Origin: Chaunax sp. Z400
Taxonomy: Eukaryota > Chordata > Actinopteri > Lophiiformes > Chaunacidae
Length of the DNA: 64,000 nucleotides
Direction of reading: 5' to 3'
Assembly: GCA_037577475.1 (NCBI GenBank)
Contig: CM075192.1
Span: forward strand, 3,997,408-4,061,407
Shown here: in pieces, positions 1 through 13,141 of the stretch
Layout of the letters: each line of letters opens with the position of its first letter
How positions within the stretch are numbered: position 1 is the stretch's first letter
Translations under genes and position numbers: made by a program
The notes under the pieces: model-generated
Databases searched by the model: none
What the model was told of the DNA's origin: nothing
Seen by the model: the letters and a program-made list of their open reading frames with translations, nothing else

Positions 1-215
1 CTTTGTGGGGTAAGTATGTTTTCCCTGCGTTGTTGTGGGAATATACATGCCGTTTGATTTCTTTCCACATTGACCAAAGTCTAAATAATCCGCCTGCCTG
101 CTGTCTTACCTGCTTGCCTTTCATGCTTATAATGTAAAGAAATGCATTTGAATATGTTAATGTTCTATGTATGTTGCACGAAGCGCATTGCCACCCTTCC
201 TTGTCTCTCTTTTTG

Positions 216-439
216 AACCCAACCGGTCCAAGCAGAGGGCCGCCCACCTTGAGCCGGGATCTGCTTGAGAATTCTTCCTGTCAAAAGGCAGTTTTTTCTT
301 GCCAAAGTTGCCGAGCGCATGCTCTTGGGGGAATTGTTGGGTCTCTTGAGAATAAAGGGTTTGGTATAGACAATCTCTCTTTGAAAGTGTATTGAAACAA
401 CTGCTGTTGTGATTTGGCACGATCCAGACTTGACTTGAA
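216..439 (+). mobile_element. Retroposon 3' tail embedded in the array A unit (first copy shown)
   Basis: From ACCCAACCGGTCC through GCCGCCCACCTTGAGCC, a GAATTCTTCCTGTCAAAAGG stretch, GGGGGAATTGTTGGGTCTC, and GTTGTGATTTGGCACGA to GACTTGAATTG, this part of the unit follows the order of the very common teleost retroposon tail that ends in ATTGA-type repeats. The resemblance is recognised from memory of that family. The matching 3' end is also visible in opposite orientation at 63926-64000. The same segment recurs in every unit of the array. The remaining ~240 bp of the unit is not recognised. Confidence 0.7.
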
Positions 440-3400
440 TTGCGTATGTAGTTTGTCGCTTCTCTTTGTGTAGTAAGTATGTTTTCCCTGTGTTGTTGTG
501 GGGAATATACCTGCCGTTTGAGTTCTTTCCACATTGACCAAAGTCTTAATAATCCGCTTGCCTGCTGTCTTACCTGCTTGCCTTTCATGCTCATAATGTA
601 AAGAAATGCATTTGAACATGTTAATGTTCTATGTATGTTGCACGAAGCGCATTGCCACCCTTCCTTGTCTCTTCTTTTGTGACCCAACCGGTCCAGGCAG
701 AGGGCCGCCCACCTTGATCCGGGTTCTGCTTGAGAATTCTTCCTGTCAAAAGGCAGTTTTTTCTTGCCAAAGTTGCCGAGCGCATGCTCTTGGGGGAATT
801 GTTGGGTCTCTTGAGAATAAAGGGTTTGGTATAGACAATCTCTCTTTGGAAAGTGTATTGAAACAACTGCTGTTGTGATTTGGCACGATCCAGACTTGAC
901 TTGAATTGCGTATGTAGTTTGTCGCTTCTCTTTGTGTAGTAAGTATGTTTTCCCTGCGTTGTTGTGGGAATATACATGCCGTTTGAGTTCTTTCCACATT
1001 GACCAAAGTCTTAATAATCCGCTTGCCTGCTGTCTTACCTGCTTGCCTTTCATGCTCATAATGTAAAGAAATGCATTTGAACATGTTAATGTTCTATGTA
1101 TGTTGCATGAAGCGCATTGCCACCCTTCCTTGTCTCTCTTTTGTGACCCAACCGGTCCAGGCAGAGGGCCGCCCACCTTGAGCCGGGATCTGCTTGAGAA
1201 TTCTTCCTGTCAAAAGGCAGTTTTTTCTTGCCAAAGTTGCCGAGCGCATGCTCTTGGGGGAATTGTTGGGTCTCTTGAGAATAAAGGGTTTGGTATAGAC
1301 AATCTCTCTTTGAAAGTGTATTGAAACAACTGCTGTTTTGATTTGGCACGATCCAGACTTGACTTGAATTGCGTTTGTAGTTTGTCGCTTCTCTTTGTGT
1401 AGTAAGTATGTTTTCCCTGCGTTGTTGTGGGAATATACATGCCGTTTGATTTCTTTCCACATTGACCAAAGTCTAAACAATCCGCCTGCCTGCTGTCTTA
1501 CCTGCTTGCCTTTCATGCTTATAATGTAAAGAAATGCATTTGAATATGTTAATGTTCTATGTATGTTGCACGAAGCGCATTGCCACCCTTCCTTGTCTCT
1601 CTTTTTGAACCCAACCGGTCCAAGCAGAGGGCCGCCCACCTTGAGCCGGGATCTGCTTGAGAATTCTTCCTGTCAAAAGGCAGTTTTTTCTTGCCAAAGT
1701 TGCCGAGCGCATGCTCTTGGGGGAATTGTTGGGTCTCTTGAGAATAAAGGGTTTGGTATAGACAATCTCTCTTTGGAAAGTGTATTGAAACAACTGCTGT
1801 TGTGATTTGGCACGATCCAGACTTGACTTGAATTGCGTTTGTAGTTTGTCGCTTCTCTTTGTGGGGTAAGTATGTTTTCCCTGCGTTGTTGTGGGAATAT
1901 ACATGCCATTTGATTTCTCTCCACATTGACCAAAGTCTAAATAATCCGCCTGCCTGCTGTCTTACCTGCTTGCCTTTCATGCTCATAATGTAAAGAAATG
2001 CATTTGAACATGTTAATGTTCTATGTATGTTGCACGAAGCGCATTGCCACCCTTCCTTGTCTCTCTTTTGTGACCCAACCGGTCCAGGCAGAGGGCCGCT
2101 CACCTTGAGCCGGGATCTGCTTGAGAATTCTTCCTGTCAAAAGGCAGTTTTTTCTTGCCAAAGTTGCCGAGCGCATGCTCTTGGGGGAATTGTTGGGTCT
2201 CTTGAGAATAAAGGGTTTGGTATAGTCAATCTCTCTTTGGAAAGTGTATTGAAACAACTGCTGTTGTGATTTGGCACGATCCAGACTTGACTTGAATTGC
2301 GTTTGTAGTTTGTCGCTTCTCTTTGTGTAGTAAGTATGTTTTCCCTGCGTTGTTGTGGGAATATACATGCCGTTTGAGTTCTTTCCACATTGACCAAAGT
2401 CTTAATAATCCGCTTGCCTGCTGTCTTACCTGCTTGCCTTTCATGCTCATAATGTAAAGAAATGCATTTGAACATGTTAATGTTCTATGTATGTTGCACG
2501 AAGCGCATTGGCACCCTTCCTTGTCTCTCTTTTGTGACCCAACCGGTCCAGGCAGAGGGCCGCCCACCTTGAGCCGGGATCTGCTTGAGAATTCTTCCTG
2601 TCAAAAGGCAGTTTTTTCTTGCCAAAGTTGCCGAGCGCATGCTCTTGGGGGAATTGTTGGGTCTCTTGAGAATAAAGGGTTTGGTATAGACAATCTCTCT
2701 TTGGAAAGTGTATTGAAACAACTGCTGTTGTGATTTGGCACGATCCAGACTTGACTTGAATTGCGTATGTAGTTTGTCGCTTCTCTTTGTGTAGTAAGTA
2801 TGTTTTCCCTGCGTTGTTGTGGGAATATACATGCCGTTTGATTTCTCTCCACATTGACCAAAGTCTAAATAATCCGCCTGCCTGCTGTCTTACCTGCTTG
2901 CCTTTCATGCTTATAATGTAAAGAAATGCATTTGAATATGTTAATGTTCTATGTATGTTGCACGAAGCGCATTGCCACTCTTCCTTGTCTCTCTTTTTGA
3001 ACCCAACCGGTCCAAGCAGAGGGCCGCCCACCTTGAGCCGGGATCTGCTTGAGAATTCTTCCTGTCAAAAGGCATTTTTTTCTTGCCAAAGTTGCCGAGC
3101 GCATGCTCTTGGGGGAATTGTTGGGTCTCTTGAGAATAAAGGGTTTAGTATAGACAATCTCTCTTTGGAAAGTGTATTGAAACAACTGCTGTTGTGATTT
3201 GGCACGATCCAGACTTGACTTGAATTGCGTATGTAGTTTGTCGCTTCTCATTGTGTAGTAAGTATGTTTTCCCTGCGTTGTTGTGGGAATATACATGCCG
3301 TTTGATTTCTCTCCACATTGACCAAAGTCTAAATAATCCGCCTGCCTGCTGTCTTACCTGCTTGCCTTTCATGCTTATAATGTAAAGAAATGCATTTGAT

Positions 3401-4059
3401 TATGTTAATGTTCTATGTATGTTGCACGAAGTGCATTGCCACCCTTCCTTGTCTCTTCTTTTGTGACCCAACCGGTCCAGGCAGAGGGCCGCCCACCTTG
3501 AGCCGGGATCTGCTTGAGAATTCTTCCTGTCAAAAGGCAGTTTTTTCTTGCCAAAGTTGCCGAGCGCATGCTCTTGGGGGAATTGTTGGGTCTCTTGAGA
3601 ATAAAGGGTTTGGTATAGACAATCTCTCTTTGGAAAGTGTATTGAAACAACTGCTGTTGTGATTTGGCACGATCCAGACTTGACTTGAATTGCGTATGTA
3701 GTTTGTCGCTTCTCTTTGTGTAGTAAGTATGTTTTCCCTGCGTTGTTGTGGGAATATACATGCCGTTTGATTTCTCTCCACATTGACCAAAGTCTAAATA
3801 ATCCGCCTGCCTGCTGTCTTACCTGCTTGCCTTTCATGCTTATAATGTAAAGAAATGCATTTGAATATGTTAATGTTCTATGTATGTTGCACGAAGCGCA
3901 TTGCCACTCTTCCTTGTCTCTCTTTTTGAACCCAACCGGTCCAAGCAGAGGGCCGCCCACCTTGAGCCGGGATCTGCTTGAGAATTCTTCCTGTCAAAAG
4001 GCATTTTTTTCTTGCCAAAGTTGCCGAGCGCATGCCTTGGGGGAATTGTTGGGTCTCTT

Positions 4060-7000
4060 GAGAATAAAGGGTTTGGTATAGACAATCTCTCTTTGGAAAG
4101 TGTATTGAAACAACTGCTGTTGTGATTTGGCACGATCCAGACTTGACTTGAATTGCGTATGTAGTTTGTCGCTTCTCTTTGTGCAGTAAGTATGTTTTCC
4201 CTGCGTTGTTGTGGGAATATACATGCCGTTTGATTTCTCTCCACATTGACCAAAGTCTAAATAATCCGCCTGCCTGCTGTCTTACCTGCTTGCCTTTCAT
4301 GCTTATAATGTAAAGAAATGCATTTGAATATGTTAATGTTCTATGTATGTTGCACGAAGCGCATTGCCACCCTTCCTTGTCTCTTCTTTTGTGACCCAAC
4401 CGGTCCAGGCAGAGGGCCGCCCACCTTGAGCCGGGATCTGCTTGAGAATTCTTCCTGTCAAAAGGCAGTTTTTTCTTGCCAAAGTTGCCGAGCGCATGCT
4501 CTTGGGGGAATTGTTGGGTCTCTTGAGAATAAAGGGTTTGGTATAGACAATCTCTCTTTGGAAAGTGTATTGAAACAACTGCTGTTGTGATTTGGCACGA
4601 TCCAGACTTGACTTGAATTGCGTATGTAGTTTGTCGCTTCTCTTTGTGTAGTAAGTATGTTTTCCCTGCGTTGTTGTGGGAATATACATGCCGTTTGAGT
4701 TCTTTCCACATTGACCAAAGTCTTAATAATCCGCTTGCCTGCTGTCTTACCTGCTTGCCTTTCATGCTCATAATGTAAAGAAATGCATTTGAACATGTTA
4801 ATGTTCTATGTATGTTGCACGAAGCGCATTGGCACCCTTCCTTGTCTCTCTTTTGTGACCCAACCGGTCCAGGCAGAGGGCCGCCCACCTTGAGCCGGGA
4901 TCTGCTTGAGAATTCTTCCTGTCAAAAGGCAGTTTTTTCTTGCCAAAGTTGCCGAGCGCATGCTCTTGGGGGAATTGTTGGGTCTCTTGAGAATAAAGGG
5001 TTTGGTTTTAGACAATCTCTCTTTGGAAAGTGTATTGAAACAACTGCTGTTGTGATTTGGCACGATCCAGACTTGACTTGAATTGCGTATGTAGTTTGTC
5101 GCTTCTCTTTGTGTAGTAAGTATGTTTTCCCTGCGTTGTTGTGGGAATATACATGCCGTTTGATTTCTCTCCACATTGACCAAAGTCTAAATAATCCGCC
5201 TGCCTGCTGTCTTACCTGCTTGCCTTTCATGCTTATAATGTAAAGAAATGCATTTGAATATGTTAATGTTCTATGTATGTTGCACGAACCGCATTGCCAC
5301 CCTTCCTTGTCTCTTCTCTTGTGACCCAACCGGTCCAGGCAGAGGGCCGCCCACCTTGAGCCGGGATCTGCTTGAGAATTCTTCCTGTCAAAAGGCAGTT
5401 TTTTCTTGCCAAAGTTGCCGAGCGCATGCTCTTGGGGGAATTGTTGGGTCTCTTGAGAATAAAGGGTTTGGTATAGACAATCTCTCTTTGGAAAGTGTAT
5501 TGAAACAACTGCTGTTGTGATTTGGCACGATCCAGACTTGACTTGAATTGCGTATGTAGTTTGTCGCTTCTCTTTGTGCAGTAAGTATGTTTTCCCTGCG
5601 TTGTTGTGGGAATATACATGCCGTTTGATTTCTCTCCACATTGACCAAAGTCTAAATAATCCGCCTGCCTGCTGTCTTACCTGCTTGCCTTTCATGCTTA
5701 TAATGTAAAGAAATGCATTTGAATATGTTAATGTTCTATGTATGTTGCACGAAGCGCATTGCCACCCTTCCTTGTCTCTTCTTTTGTGACCCAACCGGTC
5801 CAGGCAGAGGGCCGCCCACCTTGAGCCGGGATCTGCTTGAGAATTCTTCCTGTCAAAAGGCAGTTTTTTCTTGCCAAAGTTGCCGAGCGCATGCTCTTGG
5901 GGGAATTGTTGGGTCTCTTGAGAATAAAGGGTTTGGTATAGACAATCTCTCTTTGGAAAGTGTATTGAAACAACTGCTGTTGTGATTTGGCACGATCCAG
6001 ACTTGACTTGAATTGCGTATGTAGTTTGTCGCTTCTCTTTGTGCAGTAAGTATGTTTTCCCTGCGTTGTTGTGGGAATATACATGCCGTTTGATTTCTCT
6101 CCACATTGACCAAAGTCTAAATAATCCGCCTGCCTGCTGTCTTACCTGCTTGCCTTTCATGCTTATAATGTAAAGAAATGCATTTGAATATGTTAATGTT
6201 CTATGTATGTTGCACGAAGCGCATTGCCACCCTTCCTTGTCTCTTCTTTTGTGACCCAACCGGTCCAGGCAGAGGGCCGCCCACCTTGAGCCGGGATCTG
6301 CTTGAGAATTCTTCCTGTCAAAAGGCAGTTTTTTCTTGCCAAAGTTGCCGAGCGCATGCTCTTGGGGGAATTGTTGGGTTTCTTGAGAATAAAGGGTTTG
6401 GTATAGACAATCTCTCTTTGGAAAGTGTATTGAAACAACTGCTGTTGTGATTTGGCACGATCCAGACTTGACTTGAATTGCGTATGTAGTTTGTCGCTTC
6501 TCTTTGTGTAGTAAGTATGTTTTCCCTGCGTTGTTGTGGGAATATACATGCCGTTTGAGTTCTTTCCACATTGACCAAAGTCTTAATAATCCGCTTGCCT
6601 GCTGTCTTACCTGCTTGCCTTTCATGCTCATAATGTAAAGAAATGCATTTGAACATGTTAATGTTCTATGTATGTTGCACGAAGCGCATTGGCACCCTTC
6701 CTTGTCTCTCTTTTGTGACCCAACCGGTCCAGGCAGAGGGCCGCCCACCTTGAGCCGGGATCTGCTTGAGAATTCTTCCTGTCAAAAGGCAGTTTTTTCT
6801 TGCCAAAGTTGCCGAGCGCATGCTCTTGGGGGAATTGTTGGGTCTCTTGAGAATAAAGGGTTTGGTTTTAGACAATCTCTCTTTGGAAAGTGTATTGAAA
6901 CAACTGCTGTTGTGATTTGGCACGATCCAGACTTGACTTGAATTGCGTATGTAGTTTGTCGCTTCTCTTTGTGTAGTAAGTATGTTTTCCCTGCGTTGTT

Positions 7001-7907
7001 GTGGGAATATACATGCCGTTTGATTTCTCTCCACATTGACCAAAGTCTAAATAATCCGCCTGCCTGCTGTCTTACCTGCTTGCCTTTCATGCTTATAATG
7101 TAAAGAAATGCATTTGAATATGTTAATGTTCTATGTATGTTGCACGAACCGCATTGCCACCCTTCCTTGTCTCTTCTCTTGTGACCCAACCGGTCCAGGC
7201 AGAGGGCCGCCCACCTTGAGCCGGGATCTGCTTGAGAATTCTTCCTGTCAAAAGGCAGTTTTTTCTTGCCAAAGTTGCCGAGCGCATGCTCTTGGGGGAA
7301 TTGTTGGGTCTCTTGAGAATAAAGGGTTTGGTATAGACAATCTCTCTTTGGAAAGTGTATTGAAACAACTGCTGTTGTGATTTGGCACGATCCAGACTTG
7401 ACTTGAATTGCGTATGTAGTTTGTCGCTTCTCTTTGTGCAGTAAGTATGTTTTCCCTGCGTTGTTGTGGGAATATACATGCCGTTTGATTTCTCTCCACA
7501 TTGACCAAAGTCTAAATAATCCGCCTGCCTGCTGTCTTACCTGCTTGCCTTTCATGCTTATAATGTAAAGAAATGCATTTGAATATGTTAATGTTCTATG
7601 TATGTTGCACGAAGCGCATTGCCACCCTTCCTTGTCTCTTCTTTTGTGACCCAACCGGTCCAGGCAGAGGGCCGCCCACCTTGAGCCGGGATCTGCTTGA
7701 GAATTCTTCCTGTCAAAAGGCAGTTTTTTCTTGCCAAAGTTGCCGAGCGCATGCTCTTGGGGGAATTGTTGGGTCTCTTGAGAATAAAGGGTTTGGTATA
7801 GACAATCTCTCTTTGGAAAGTGTATTGAAACAACTGCTGTTGTGATTTGGCACGATCCAGACTTGACTTGAATTGCGTATGTAGTTTGTCGCTTCTCTTT
7901 GTGTAGT
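4060..7907. repeat. Four-unit higher-order block in array A (period 1860 bp)
   Basis: The sequence from about 4060 to 6047 is repeated almost exactly 1860 bases later (5920-7907). Shared private variants include TTGGTTTTAGAC in place of TTGGTATAGAC (near 5003 and 6863) and GCACGAACCGCATT (near 5282 and 7142). The match ends near 6048/7908, where one copy has GTGCAGTAAG and the other GTGTAGTAAG and the unit types then diverge. Confidence 0.85.
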
Positions 7908-10900
7908 AAGTATGTTTTCCCTGCGTTGTTGTGGGAATATACATGCCGTTTGAGTTCTTTCCACATTGACCAAAGTCTTAATAATCCGCTTGCCTGCTGT
8001 CTTACCTGCTTGCCTTTCATGCTCATAATGTAAAGAAATGCATTTGAACATGTTAATGTTCTATGTATGTTGCACGAAGCGCATTGGCACCCTTCCTTGT
8101 CTCTCTTTTGTGACCCAACCGGTCCAGGCAGAGGGCCGCCCACCTTGAGCCGGGATCTGCTTGAGAATTCTTCCTGTCAAAAGGCAGTTTTTTCTTGCCA
8201 AAGTTGCCGAGCGCATGCTCTTGGGGGAATTGTTGGGTCTCTTGAGAATAAAGGGTTTGGTATAGACAATCTCTCTTTGGAAAGTGTATTGAAACAACTG
8301 CTGTTGTGATTTGGCACGATCCAGACTTGACTTGAATTGCGTATGTAGTTTGTCGCTTCTCTTTGTGTAGTAAGTATGTTTTCCCTGCGTTGTTGTGGGA
8401 ATATACATGCCGTTTGATTTCTCTCCACATTGACCAAAGTCTAAATAATCCGCCTGCCTGCTGTCTTACCTGCTTGCCTTTCATGCTTATAATGTAAAGA
8501 AATGCATTTGAATATGTTAATGTTCTATGTATGTTGCACGAAGCGAATTGCCACTCTTCCTTGTCTCTCTTTTTGAACCCAACCGGTCCAAGCAGAGGGC
8601 CGCCCACCTTGAGCCGGGATCTGCTTGAGAATTCTTCCTGTCAAAAGGCATTTTTTTCTTGCCAAAGTTGCCGAGCGCATGCTCTTGGGGGAATTGTTGG
8701 GTCTCTTGAGAATAAAGGGTTTGGTATAGACAATCTCTCTTTGGAAAGTGTATTGAAACAACTGCTGTTGTGATTTGGCACGATCCAGACTTGACTTGAA
8801 TTGCGTATGTAGTTTGTCGCTTCTCTTTGTGCAGTAAGTATGTTTTCCCAGCGTTGTTGTGGGAATATACATGCCGTTTGATTTCTCTCCACATTGACCA
8901 AAGTCTAAATAATCCGCCTGCCTGCTGTCTTACCTGCTTGCCTTTCATGCTTATAATGTAAAGAAAAGCATTTGAATATGTTAATGTTCTATGTATGTTG
9001 CACGAAGCGCATTGCCACCCTTCCTTGTCTCTTCTTTTGTGACCCAACCGGTCCAGGCAGAGGGCCGCCCACCTTGAGCCGGGATCTGCTTGAGAATTCT
9101 TCCTGTCAAAAGGCAGTTTTTTCTTGCCAAAGTTGCCGAGCGCATGCTCTTGGGGGAATTGTTGGGTCTCTTGAGAATAAAGGGTTTGGTATAGACAATC
9201 TCTCTTTGGAAAGTGTATTGAAACAACTGCTGTTGTGATTTGGCACGATCCAGACTTGACTTGAATTGCGTATGTAGTTTGTCGCTTCTCTTTGTGTAGT
9301 AAGTATGTTTTCCCTGCGTTGTTGTGGGAATATACATGCCGTTTGAGTTCTTTCCACATTGACCAAAGTCTTAATAATCCGCTTGCCTGCTGTCTTACCT
9401 GCTTGCCTTTCATGCTCATAATGTAAAGAAATGCATTTGAACATGTTAATGTTCTATGTATGTTGCACGAAGCGCATTGGCACCCTTCCTTGTCTCTCTT
9501 TTGTGACCCAACCGGTCCAGGCAGAGGGCCGCCCACCTTGAGCCGGGATCTGCTTGAGAATTCTTCCTGTCAAAAGGCAGTTTTTTCTTGCCAAAGTTGC
9601 CGAGCGCATGCTCTTGGGGGAATTGTTGGGTCTCTTGAGAATAAAGGGTTTGGTATAGACAATCTCTCTTTGGAAAGTGTATTGAAACAACTGCTGTTGT
9701 GATTTGGCACGATCCAGACTTGACTTGAATTGCGTATGTAGTTTGTCGCTTCTCTTTGTGTAGTAAGTATGTTTTCCCTGCGTTGTTGTGGGAATATACA
9801 TGCCGTTTGAGTTCTTTCCACATTGACCAAAGTCTTAATAATCCGCTTGCCTGCTGTCTTACCTGCTTGCCTTTCATGCTCATAATGTAAAGAAATGCAT
9901 TTGAACATGTTAATGTTCTATGTATGTTGCACGAAGCGCATTGGCACCCTTCCTTGTCTGTCTTTTGTGACCCAACCGGTCCAAGCAGAGGGCCGCCCAC
10001 CTTGAGCCGGGATCTGCTTGAGAATTCTTCCTGTCAAAAGGCAGTTTTTTCTTGCCAAAGTTGCCGAGCGCATGCTCTTGGGGGAATTGTTGGGTCTCTT
10101 GAGAATAAAGGGTTTGGTATAGACAATCTCTCTTTGAAAGTGTATTGAAACAACTGCTGTTGTGATTTGGCACGATCCAGACTTGACTTGAATTGCGTAT
10201 GTAGTTTGTCGCTTCTCTTTGTGTAGTAAGTATGTTTTCCCTGCGTTGTTGTGGGAATATACATGCCGTTTGATTTCTCTCCACATTGACCAAAGTCTAA
10301 ATAATCCGCCTGTCTGCTGTCTTACCTGCTTGCCTTTCATGCTTATAATGTAAAGAAATGCATTTGAATATGTTAATGTTCTATGTATGTTGCACGAACC
10401 GCATTGCCACCCTTCCTTGTCTCTTCTCTTGTGACCCAACCGGTCCAGGCAGAGGGCTGCCCACCTTGAGCCGGGATCTGCTTGAGAATTCTTTCTGTCA
10501 AAAGGCAGTTTTTTCTTGCCAAAGTTGCCGAGCGCATGCTCTTGGGGGAATTGTTGGGTCTCTTGAGAATAAAGGGTTTGGTATAGACAATCTCTCTTTG
10601 GAAAGTGTATTGAAACAACTGCTGTTGTGATTTGGCACGATCCAGACTTGACTTGAATTGCGTATGTAGTTTGTCGCTTCTCTTTGTGTAGTAAGTATGT
10701 TTTCCCTGCGTTGTTGTGGGAATATACATGCCGTTTGAGTTCTTTCCACATTGACCAAAGTCTTAATAATCCGCTTGCCTGCTGTCTTACCTGCTTGCCT
10801 TTCATGCTCATAATGTAAAGAAATGCATTTGAACATGTTAATGTTCTATGTATGTTGCACGAAGCGCATTGGCACCCTTCCTTGTCTCTCTTTTGTGACC

Positions 10901-13141
10901 CAACCGGTCCAAGCAGAGGGCCGCCCACCTTGAGCCGGGATCTGCTTGAGAATTCTTCCTGTCAAAAGGCAGTTTTTTCTTGCCAAAGTTGCCGAGCGCA
11001 TGCTCTTGGGGGAATTGTTGGGTCTCTTGAGAATAAAGGGTTTGGTATAGACAATCTCTCTTTGAAAGTGTATTGAAACAACTGCTGTTGTGATTTGGCA
11101 CGATCCAGACTTGACTTGAATTGCGTATGTAGTTTGTCGCTTCTCTTTGTGTAGTAAGTATGTTTTCCCTGCGTTGTTGTGGGGAATATACCTGCCGTTT
11201 GAGTTCTTTCCACATTGACCAAAGTCTTAATAATCCGCTTGCCTGCTGTCTTACCTGCTTGCCTTTCATGCTCATAATGTAAAGAAATGCATTTGAACAT
11301 GTTAATGTTCTATGTATGTTGCACGAAGCGCATTGGCACCCTTCCTTGTCTCTCTTTTGTGACCCAACCGGTCCAGGCAGAGGGCCGCCCACCTTGAGCC
11401 GGGATCTGCTTGAGAATTCTTCCTGTCAAAAGGCAGTTTTTTCTTGCCAAAGTTGCCGAGCGCATGCTCTTGGGGGAATTGTTGGGTCTCTTGAGAATAA
11501 AGGGTTTGGTATAGACAATCTCTCTTTGGAAAGTGTATTGAAACAACTGCTGTTGTGATTTGGCACGATCCAGACTTGACTTGAATTGCGTATGTAGTTT
11601 GTCGCTTCTCTTTGTGTAGTAAGTATGTTTTCCCTGCGTTGTTGTGGGAATATACATGCCGTTTGAGTTCTTTCCACATTGACCAAAGTCTTAATAATCC
11701 GCTTGCCTGCTGTCTTACCTGCTTGCCTTTCATGCTCATAATGTAAAGAAATGCATTTGAACATGTTAATGTTCTATGTATGTTGCACGAAGCGCATTGG
11801 CACCCTTCCTTGTCTCTCTTTTGTGACCCAACCAGTCCAGGCAGAGGGCCGCCCACCTTGAGCCGGGATCTGCTTGAGAATTCTTCCTGTCAAAAGACAG
11901 TTTTTTCTTGCCAAAGTTGCCGAGCGCATGCTCTTGGGGGAATTGTTGGATCTCTTGAGAATAAAGGGTTTGGTATAGACAATCTCTCTTTGGAAAGTGT
12001 ATTGAAACAACTGCTGTTGTGATTTGGCACGATCCAGACTTGACTTGAATTGCGTTTGTAGTTTGTAGCTTCTCTTTGTGGGGTAAGTATGTTTTCCCTG
12101 CGTTGTTGTGGGAATATACATGCCATTTGATTTCTCTCCACATTGACCAAAGTCTAAATAATCCGCCTGCCTGCTGTCTTACCTGCTTGCCTTTCATGCT
12201 CATAATGTAAAGAAATGCATTTGAACATGTTAATGTTCTATGTATGTTGCACGAAGCGCATTGCCACCCTTCCTTGTCTCTCTTTTGTGACCCAACCGGT
12301 CCAGGCAGAGGGCCGCCCACCTTGAGCCGGGATCTGCTTGAGAATTCTTCCTGTCAAAAGGCAGTTTTTTCTTGCCAAAGCTGCCGAGCGCATGCTCTTG
12401 GGGGAATTGTTGGGTCTCTTGAGAATAAAGGGTTTGGTATAGACAATCTCTCTTTGGAAAGTGTATTGAAACAACTGCTGTTGTGATTTGGCACGATCCA
12501 GACTTGACTTGAATTGCTTTTGTAGTTTGTCGCTTCTCTTTGTGTAGTAAGTATGTTTTCCCTGCGTTGTTGTGGGAATATACATGCCGTTTGATTTCTT
12601 TCCACATTGACCAAAGTCTAAATAATCCCCTGCCTGCTGTCTTACCTGCTTGCCTTTCATGCTTATATTGTAAAGAAATGCATTTGAATATGTTAATGTT
12701 CTATGTATGTTGCACGAAGCGCATTGCCACTCTTCCTTGTCTCTCTTTTTGAACCCAACCGGTCCAAGCAGAGGTCCGCCCACCTTGAGCCGGGATCTGC
12801 TTGAGAATTCTTCCTGTCAAAAGGCAGTTTTTTCTTGCCAAAGTTGCCGAGCGCATGCTCTTGGGGGAATTGTTGGGTCTCTTGAGAATAAAGGGTTTGG
12901 TATAGACAATCTCTCTTTGGAAAGTGTATTGAAACAACTGCTGTTGTGATTTGGCACGATCCAGACTTGACTTGAATTGCATATGTAGTTTGTCGCTTCT
13001 CTTTGTGTAGTAAGTATGTTTTCCCTGCGTTGTTGTGGGAATATACATGCCGTTTGATTTCTCTCCACATTGACCAAAGTCTAAATAATCCGCCTGCCTG
13101 CTGTCTTACCTGCTTGCCTTTCATGCTTATAATGTAAAGAA